From Anarhynchus alexandrinus (lineage: Eukaryota > Chordata > Aves > Charadriiformes > Charadriidae), in contig VUYV01000622.1 in NCBI GenBank assembly GCA_008711295.1, positions 62,001 through 126,000 on the forward strand: DNA of 64,000 nucleotides. Direction: 5' to 3'. Below the pieces are notes generated by a model. The model was not told where the DNA came from, made no database searches, and worked only from the letters and a program-made list of their open reading frames with translations. Shown one piece after another: positions 57,560 to 64,000 of the stretch (positions are counted from its first letter, which is position 1; the number at the start of each line of letters is the position of its first letter). The position numbers were made by a program, and so were the translations under genes.

Positions 57560-60000
57560 ATTACGGCCTATCTCAAAAGAGAGACTATTACAGCTTTTGA
57601 GACAAAGCAGCCTCTGCTGGGGGTGATTTGCCCCCAAGGCTCTCTGTCCCTCCTGCCAAAAACATGAGCCCTGTTGAACTTTCTTTGCTTCATTTTACCA
57701 GCCAGGGATGCTCGCATTGAATTACCTCCCGAGATTAAGGAACCCTTTTGTATCTGGCGTTTTCTCTCTGCGAAAGTACTTGGGCACAGATGTCAAATCG
57801 CTTCTCACTTCCCTTTGCCTCGCTAAATAGGCCTCTCACCCTTGATGCCTATTTTCTCCAGCTCTCATCTCTCTTTTCGTGGCTCTGTGCTGTTCCTTCT
57901 CCAGGTTTTCAAACAACCTGTTAAAAAACCAGAAGCAGCACTGCATCTGTGGCTCACAGCGGCACCAGATCTTGGGATGTTGCAGCCTTCAGCATCACCA
58001 GAGGGAACTGGCTGCTCTACACGCTTTAACCAACAGCAGCACCTTCGCCAAATGAATCCACCTCCAACCAACGTGGGTTAAAATATACTTGAGGCTGATA
58101 AAAAGGAGAAAAAAACCCAAACCAGCTGGATTCTTATTTGCTCCTATTACGCTGGGACTCAGGAAGCCTTTCTGTAGAGGAACACAACTCTTTAGCATTA
58201 GCTGTAGCTGCTTTGGGCTGCTGTTAGACAGGGAACATCTTGACATGGCTCAGATACTGCCTCCAACGTTGGTCCTGAACCAGAGTCGCTACTTTCCAGC
58301 CTGGCAGACAAGTGCAGTTACTGCATTCCTGTATTTCTTAGGGAAATTCTTTCATCTTCTGCTACAGTACTGACCATCACATTGCCTGTTTTACATGACT
58401 TTTAATCCCCTTTTTTTGTGATTGTTAATGGGCACAATTTGGTGCTAGTTGATCTGCTAGTGTGGCAGCCAGGCAGCCCTGGGAAGGACCACGGACTGTC
58501 ATGTTGTCATGTACTCTGCTGCTGCGGTGGAAACCGCTCCCTCCCCTCCTTGATTCTGGAAACAGAAAGAGGATCTAGGTTTCCATGGGGTTTTTTTGGC
58601 CTTTGGTCCAAGAACAACTAAATCTTCTGTGGCTGAAAAAGGCTTCACCTAGGTGATGTGATCTTCCTCACTAGAGATTGCCAGCACAGACAATCTGTCC
58701 TGGCGAGCTATCAGAGCGGGGCTAACCGAGCATAGGCCAGCGAGAAAGATGCATTTTGAGCCTTGCTTTATCCCTTCTCTTCCCTGCTGCCTTGTGCCAA
58801 GACTAGAGAGTCACTGTAGGTGCGATAAACAGAAATAAACATCACCAATTCCTTTTTTTCTGCCAAAATCCTTCCTTTCCTCTGAGCTCAGCCCCAGCGC
58901 GGAGCAACCACACTGGTCATGGCACAGTTGAACAGATTTCCCTGGAGATTGGATATGCTTGAACTGAGTATATTTAGGAAATGCAAAATAATTTGCTTCA
59001 TTCCCCATAAGCGCTGACCATACAGTGACACATGCACTCATACCCAAAGCTGCTCTGAGTTTTGGGCATTTGCGTGTGCTCCTAAACAAACGGCTCATGT
59101 GTCTTCCCACCTGTACCAGACCCTCTAAGGTTTCTCTGCTCAGATCTCAGCCCTTTTCTGTTAGTACTGCTGTTCAGCAGGACTTTATTCCCTGCATTGA
59201 AAGACCGAGGAAAAGTGACTTTCTTCTCCTTACTCTATTTTTTTGTGGCTGCCATTTACACCCCTCTTCAGACCAAGCTGAGCACCAAGTCAGATAAGGC
59301 CACTGCGATGGCACAAGAAATACATTTCAATCTGGTAAGCAAGCAAACACCTTGAAAGCACGTTGAAAGGAAGATGGGGTGTCTTCCTCCAGGCTTTCTT
59401 ACAGCTCGGTTGTGGTGCTTCAGCCTGCCCCGCAAAGCCTGCTTGAATTTACTCTGACCACGAGATAATTGAGACCAGGTTTAATACAGACCCTAATAAA
59501 GGACTGTGAAAGCAAACCAGCCTCAAACCTTGTTAAAAGTCCTCGTTTAACCATTAAGCTTGCTTAACTCTACCTTGAGGATGAGATTGTCTGCACCAGA
59601 CAGTCTCCTTCCCTTATCACTCAATCCTATCGCATTTTAATGTCGAAATAATACTCTTCTATGGCAATATCTTATTCACTTAAAGACATGGTTCACCACA
59701 TATAAGCGGGCCAGTGCTTACTAGGTGGGTATCACCACCACTTTTCCAGGCTATTTATACCAGGTGTTGCTGGAAACACTTTCAATGTGTGGGAGCAGCC
59801 TCCCCATTTTCTTTTCTATCCAACCAAAATGGTGCTCAAAACCAGGGAGCAAAAGCAGCATCCCTGGGTGCTTGTACAAACACAGGCTGCTCAGAGCTGT
59901 GGCCCAAAAGGTTCATTACCTGTGAGGCCATGGGGGCAGAGTGGCTGTGATCTGGCTCCTGCTCTCCTGTGTGTCCTGACTCCGTTTTCCACTCTCAAGC
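57560..60000. other. Non-coding stretch, no gene seen
   Basis: Frames below 100 codons. 57560-57650 is an AT-rich block continuing the duplicated element. One splice-bounded candidate at 59272-59334 is listed separately. No repeats of note. Confidence 0.45.
59272..59334 (+). other. Candidate 63-nt in-frame exon
   Basis: Acceptor CATTTACACCCCTCTTCAG and donor AATCTG then GTAAGCAAG enclose 63 nt, exactly 21 codons in phase 0-0 (TKLSTKSDKATAMAQEIHFN then L). Both other frames have stops. It is hydrophilic, protein-like and unrecognised, with no partner exon found. Confidence 0.18.
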
Positions 60001-60009
60001 AGCCTGGCA

Positions 60010-60125
60010 AGAGCATCTGTAAGGCTCTATAAATTAACATTTGTGAAATGTTTTGAGATCTCGAGATAGGAGCGGCTATAAAATCCCCCAGAACTATTGA
60101 CGTCTTTTATTATTTATTAATGCTG
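60010..60125 (+). mobile_element. Ancient L3/CR1-like LINE (or derived SINE) 3' end
   Basis: TTTGTGAAATGTTTTGAGAT followed by CTCGAGATAGGAGCGGCTATAAAA matches the plan of the old amniote word TTTGTAAAGCGCTTTGAGATC...GAAAGGCGCTATATAAA. It ends, after about 20 bp, in TTTTATTATTTATT, like the TATTATTATT tail of those elements. Orientation is plus. The body further upstream is not recognisable. Confidence 0.45.
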
Positions 60126-60909
60126 CTGTTGTGCACTTAGCCCGGAGCTCTTGGAGCATTTTGAGCAACAAAGAAAACCACCGCGCCTGGGCAGGGGCTT
60201 GAGCTCTGCAGCAAGGTGACCCCCGTGGGCTGCAGAAGGCCATTTTCATGAGCAGTTTTGCACAGGACAAAGCCAGCAGAGCAAAGCAAAGCAGAGGGCA
60301 AATGCCTCCTGAGATGCCGAGTCAGGCACTGCCTGCCCAGGCCTCCCAGAGCAACGTGGGGGGTTTTGAACGCGGCTGGTGGGACAGGGCAAGGTGTCAC
60401 CTGTAGGCGGGAGGCATTGCTCCATAGCTGTGTCCCAAAACGCAGCCTTAAGATGGCAAATCTTGCCTGTGCAGCTCTGCGTCCAGCCGTGGCTCAGCAG
60501 GGACAGGTTTGTCCCAGCTGGGAGAGGTCGGCGGGTCAGGAGGGCAGAGCAGCACCCACGACCCTTCCGGCCGCAGGCTGGACCTTCCCCAATGGGAGAC
60601 TCTGCGGCCAGCCAGGCCTGTTTTTCTCCGCATTGTGTCTTTAATAGAAGCACAAAAGCCTTTCGTTTAAGTGGGTTTAAATGGTTAAAGGCACTTGTTC
60701 CTCTGAAAAGAGAATGAAATTGCTATTGACACCTCCATAAAAGAGAGACTTTTCAGGCACAGCGCGAAAGCAGCGGACGAGGAGTCTTCCTTGCTTTGCG
60801 CGGCTGCAATTAGATCTGCAGCCTCCTCCTTTGGTCTCGTTATAGAAATAGGTACCAGCATCTTCAAAGGAAGAGAAACTTAATGGCCTCATCGGCGGTT
60901 TGATGAATA

Positions 60910-60929
60910 ATTAATGCTGCTGCATTAAT
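60910..60929. promoter_or_regulatory. Inverted pair of homeodomain-like sites
   Basis: ATTAATGC at 60910-60917 and GCATTAAT at 60922-60929 are exact reverse complements around TGCT. The words ATTAATGCTGCTG also occur about 800 bp upstream, at 60116-60128, next to the LINE-like tail. A paired TAAT arrangement suits a homeodomain dimer site, which is inference. Confidence 0.4.
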
Positions 60930-61317
60930 CGGGAAGTTAACTAAGGCCTGGAGAGAGACCGTCTTTAATGCAGAAAAGCATCTTTGGGCAGTCACGCCAG
61001 GCGCCGGGTCAGGGAGACACATGATGATCTACACACACATCAGTCAGAGGGCACAGATGAACAGACGCTAAAACATTCCCCTCGCTCAGCGCCATGCACT
61101 GGGCGACTTTTTTAAATGAGGGTAGAGACCGGCGGGTATGTCGGGCTTCCTTCCCTCACCCAACTGTATGGCGCAGGATGGGAGCCCCCATGTGTGTGAC
61201 CACCCGGGAGCATCCCAGCAGAGCTCAGAGCAGTGAGTCAGCTGTGGCTCCACTGCGGGAGGTCTCACTGAGCAGCAGCAGGTTGTCCTTTGGCTCAGAG
61301 AAGCTCAGCTCACCCTT

Positions 61318-61378
61318 TGACGTGACCAACAAGGCCACCGTGGCCCATGAGGAGTCACGTCACCACCATGCAATGGTG
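61318..61378. promoter_or_regulatory. Inverted pair of CRE-like words
   Basis: TGACGTGA at 61318-61325 and TCACGTCA at 61355-61362 are exact reverse complements, 29 bp apart; each differs by one base from the CRE TGACGTCA. A small dyad, CACCAT-GCA-ATGGTG, follows at 61364-61378. Function is inferred only. Confidence 0.3.
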
Positions 61379-61727
61379 CTTGCTGTGGGAGGGCGGCCAC
61401 CTCCATCCCTGCTGCATGAAGAGGGGGTTGGCAATTTTAGCCAGCTTTTTGGGTGTTTTGCTGGAGATGCTCTTTACGAGCGAAGCCGTTCGCTTGCTGG
61501 GCTTTCTGCAGTGCCTCCTACAACAGGCCGTCACTGCTGGGCTGTAATACAAATAAATAATATCGCACATGACTCACTGGTTGTACTTGTGAAACATGAG
61601 GAAAGAAGGTAACAGTCAAATGTGTTTAAACACATTGGCCTGATTGATATTTTTAAGAAAACAACAGCAACGCCGTGCCCATCGGAGCCTTCTCAAATAA
61701 ATGCTAAACGTGCCATTGAAAATATCA

Positions 61728-61749
61728 TCTGTTCAGATTCTGTTCAGAT
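61728..61749 (+). repeat. Two-copy 11-bp tandem repeat
   Basis: TCTGTTCAGAT is present twice head to tail without mismatch (61728-61738 and 61739-61749). Confidence 0.9.
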
Positions 61750-61786
61750 TTAATCATTCTCCATTTACCCTTTCCAAACATAAAAT

Positions 61787-61812
61787 GAAAAAAAAAAAAA
61801 GGAAAAAAGAAA
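61787..61812 (+). repeat. A-rich purine tract
   Basis: Twenty-six purines, mostly A, with a GG break. No retroposon body is recognised upstream. Confidence 0.8.
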
Positions 61813-64000
61813 TCTTTCTGGCTGAAACATTTGGTTCTTGCTCAAGAATCTGGTCTGAATTTTATAAAGGTTTCCTGGAAGCGGAGATCAAGGGGCTGGT
61901 TTGGGGTTCAGAAAAAGCCCTCTGGCAGGATGAAGAAGAGAAAACTGCCAGAGACCGAGACTGATACTTTGTCATTCGCTTATTGGGAACACTGCACAGG
62001 ACTGTTCCTGCTAATTAAAACCAGCGGTGACCAAAGCTCATTTGCAGAGGTTGGGCTTTGGCCAAGCATTTGTGTGTGGATGAGGAAATGAGATCATAAA
62101 AGTCACGACCAGCCTCCAAGCTCGGGGGGTGTAATTGCCTCTCACACCTTGCTTCCCGGCCCCTCCAAATAGCACCTTTCCCAGTAAAAGCGGGAGCGGG
62201 GCTCCTCACCTCTATTTTGAGCGGGTGGACCGTGGAAAGGGACCAAGAAAATCCCTGCACCGGGATTGTCCCCGGTACAAGCAGATTAAAAACCGCTCTG
62301 CAGCTGGCCCCCGTCCAGCTGGACGTGGCTTCTGTATTTATGACTTTTATGTGCGACGTTTCTCCTCAGGTAAAAATCTGTGCCACCGTGATCTTAGCTA
62401 AAATGCACACTGAGATCTGTAGGATTAGCCAGAGCAGGGACTTGCCTTATAATTCAGAGAAGAGCAGTCCTTCGGCTGCTGAGCCACCTTCCTGACCACA
62501 GATCCGAAGGGATGGCTGAAATGTCTGACACCCATCTTGGTCTCCCCGTGACCACCTCCAACACTGCGGGTGAACAATGAGCAGGGACATTGACTAGTTT
62601 CCCCCCAAAAAGCTGAACTTGTCGTGCTCTTTAATCGATGAGGTAGGTAGGACTGGTGGGCTGATGTGAGCAACGCCGCAGAATTGCTGCCTACTTAAGT
62701 ATATATATACATGGGGAAAAAAATATACACTGCCTTCAGCAGATACTGTGATTTAAGTCACAATACGCCTACTGGCACATCCACCTCCATAAATTTACCG
62801 TCTCAAGTGTCCCGATATAATGATACCACTGGGTTAGAGCAGTATAATCATGTAGCATCGCTCCCACCCTACAGTAAGCAATGCATCCACATGCTGAGGC
62901 TACTCCAAATACTGAGGGTTTCGTTACACCAGTGTAGTTTTGCTGGGAAATTTCTGAGACACGACCCAAGACGTCACGACTTTTTCTGCAGGATTAACGC
63001 AGCGCCTGTCTGGTACCCTCAGCCGTATCCAAATCTCTGCTGATAAAAGGTGTCCAACAGAAAGAACAGGAATATCAAGCCAATGATTAAGACAACTCAT
63101 CTCCTCTAACGACATGTCTTCTCATTTCTTTTCTTCTCAAAGGACAGAATCAAAGCCTGAATTAACTAATTGCCTGCAGCCGTACACCAACTAATTGCAC
63201 TGGCTTTGTTTCCCCACCTCACTCCATCCATCTAACAGCCATTTACTCTTAATGTGCCTTAAAAGTTGGCTTGTATGTAGGGACAGGTCCCTTCTCATTT
63301 CCCCAGGAAAGCAGCATGCTTTGGAGCAATAGTTTACCATGGCTGCCTCACAGCCTCATCTCATGGCTCTTTCACCCAGAAAACACGTTTAAGCAGAAAA
63401 TCCAGCAGCAAGCATGCCGTTTGGATGCTCAGGATCACACAAGGTCATCTTTTTTTCAAAGATGCAACACGTCTCCAAAACGGCATCCAGCAACAGGCAT
63501 CATGCAGCAGAGCAGTGGGGAGATAGGCAAATTTTTGAAATTCCTAGTTATTTCATGTTGTCAAGATGTTTGGCTTGTTAGAGGTGACTTTCTGAAGGGC
63601 CATGGGAGTATAACCCACGCACTGACCCATCTCTATTGCAAAGGCCTGAAGGAACCTACTGGATGACCATGTAAGCCCACCTGAGCACCACCTCTTCTCA
63701 GGGCACTGAGAGGGGGACAGAGAGGACAGCTCTGCATCCTCTTCCTTCTGTGCTCCCTCACTGGCAACATCCCTCCCAGGGCTGCACATCCTGCACCTGA
63801 TGGGACAAACCCCCACTTGCATCCATAGCAGGTTGGGGATTCACACTCCTGCTGCCTTGATGGGAGGAAGCAACAGAGAGAGGGAGGAATGCTGCAATTA
63901 TCCTACGTCTGGATTTCCACCTAGGGCTGGCCACTTCTACCAAAAAAACTACCCTGCAAATAATACCAGCGCTACGCCGTTCGAGAGGACTGCACAGTGC

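Larger units (their letters stand above)
60130..64000. other. Non-coding stretch, no gene seen
   Basis: Frames up to 172 codons (61094-61612 plus) without motif and with antisense overlap. 62700-62735 is an ATATATATAC-rich patch. Small dyads and tandem repeats at 60910-60929, 61318-61378, 61728-61749 and 61787-61812 are listed separately. From 62.7 kb to the end I see nothing further. Confidence 0.5.

Noticed and set aside
1..64000. Bacterial or phage content, CRISPR arrays, operons, tRNA or rRNA genes
   Set aside because: No long dense frames, ribosome-binding-site spacing, spaced direct-repeat arrays, cloverleaf structures or rRNA-like sequence are visible; the vertebrate (bird) signals are clear.

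Overview
The window looks like nuclear DNA of a bird, almost all of it non-coding. Three things point that way: a CR1-type LINE tail on the minus strand at about 21959-21990 (two ATTCTRTG units, the avian CR1 3' signature); a minus-strand solo-LTR-like block at about 38376-38582 whose outer end reads like the ...AAACCACGACA end of avian ERV LTRs and which carries an ATTAAA signal in an AT-rich R/U5-like part; and worn fragments that resemble the 3' ends of old amniote L3/CR1-like LINEs (about 18525-18575, 38085-38130, 60010-60125). No tRNA, rRNA, CRISPR or prokaryotic gene structure is visible. The two single N bases (33127 and 56800) fit a draft or consensus assembly.

I recognise no gene. 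The sequence reads as a large intron or gene desert: long stretches without a convincing reading frame, very few recent transposons, and many short AT-rich blocks with homeodomain- or POU-like cores (TAAT, ATTTGC). The open frames are short and found on both strands, as expected by chance in GC-richer DNA. I scanned for open segments bounded by good splice signals. The best are on the minus strand at 29085-29268 (61 open codons, strong acceptor and donor), 1-167 (acceptor, 54 codons, stop at the window edge) and 47582-47742 (53 codons, strong donor, weak acceptor). On the plus strand there are a phase-consistent four-exon chain at 14368-16605 and single candidates at 2519-2701, 39097-39194 and 59272-59334. 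None matches a family I know, and candidates this size also arise by chance in 64 kb, so confidence is low.

Layout. 1-6.6 kb: possible edge exon, a flanked palindrome near 1.95 kb, a CpG-enriched patch near 3.9 kb, a short GAATGA-type repeat. 6.6-6.75 kb: a dense cluster of G/C-rich hairpins. 7.8-9.9 kb: tandem duplication, CA-rich microsatellite, a pogo/Tigger-like transposon end. 13-17 kb: POU/homeodomain-like palindrome and the plus-strand exon chain. 21-26 kb: candidate minus first exon, CR1 tail, a strand-skewed region open on both strands, small tandem repeats. 29 kb: best exon candidate. 31-41 kb: homopurine and T-rich tracts, L3-like fragment, solo LTR. 46-53 kb: tandem repeat, odd overlapping minus-strand frames near 48 kb, a 27-nt microexon candidate. 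56.9-61.8 kb: small CpG-rich patch, tandem homeodomain-like duplication, L3-like tail, inverted homeodomain- and CRE-like pairs.

No pathway or operon-like cooperation can be read from this window. Its most notable content is small-scale: inverted and tandem repeats around transcription-factor-like cores, and a few old mobile-element remnants.
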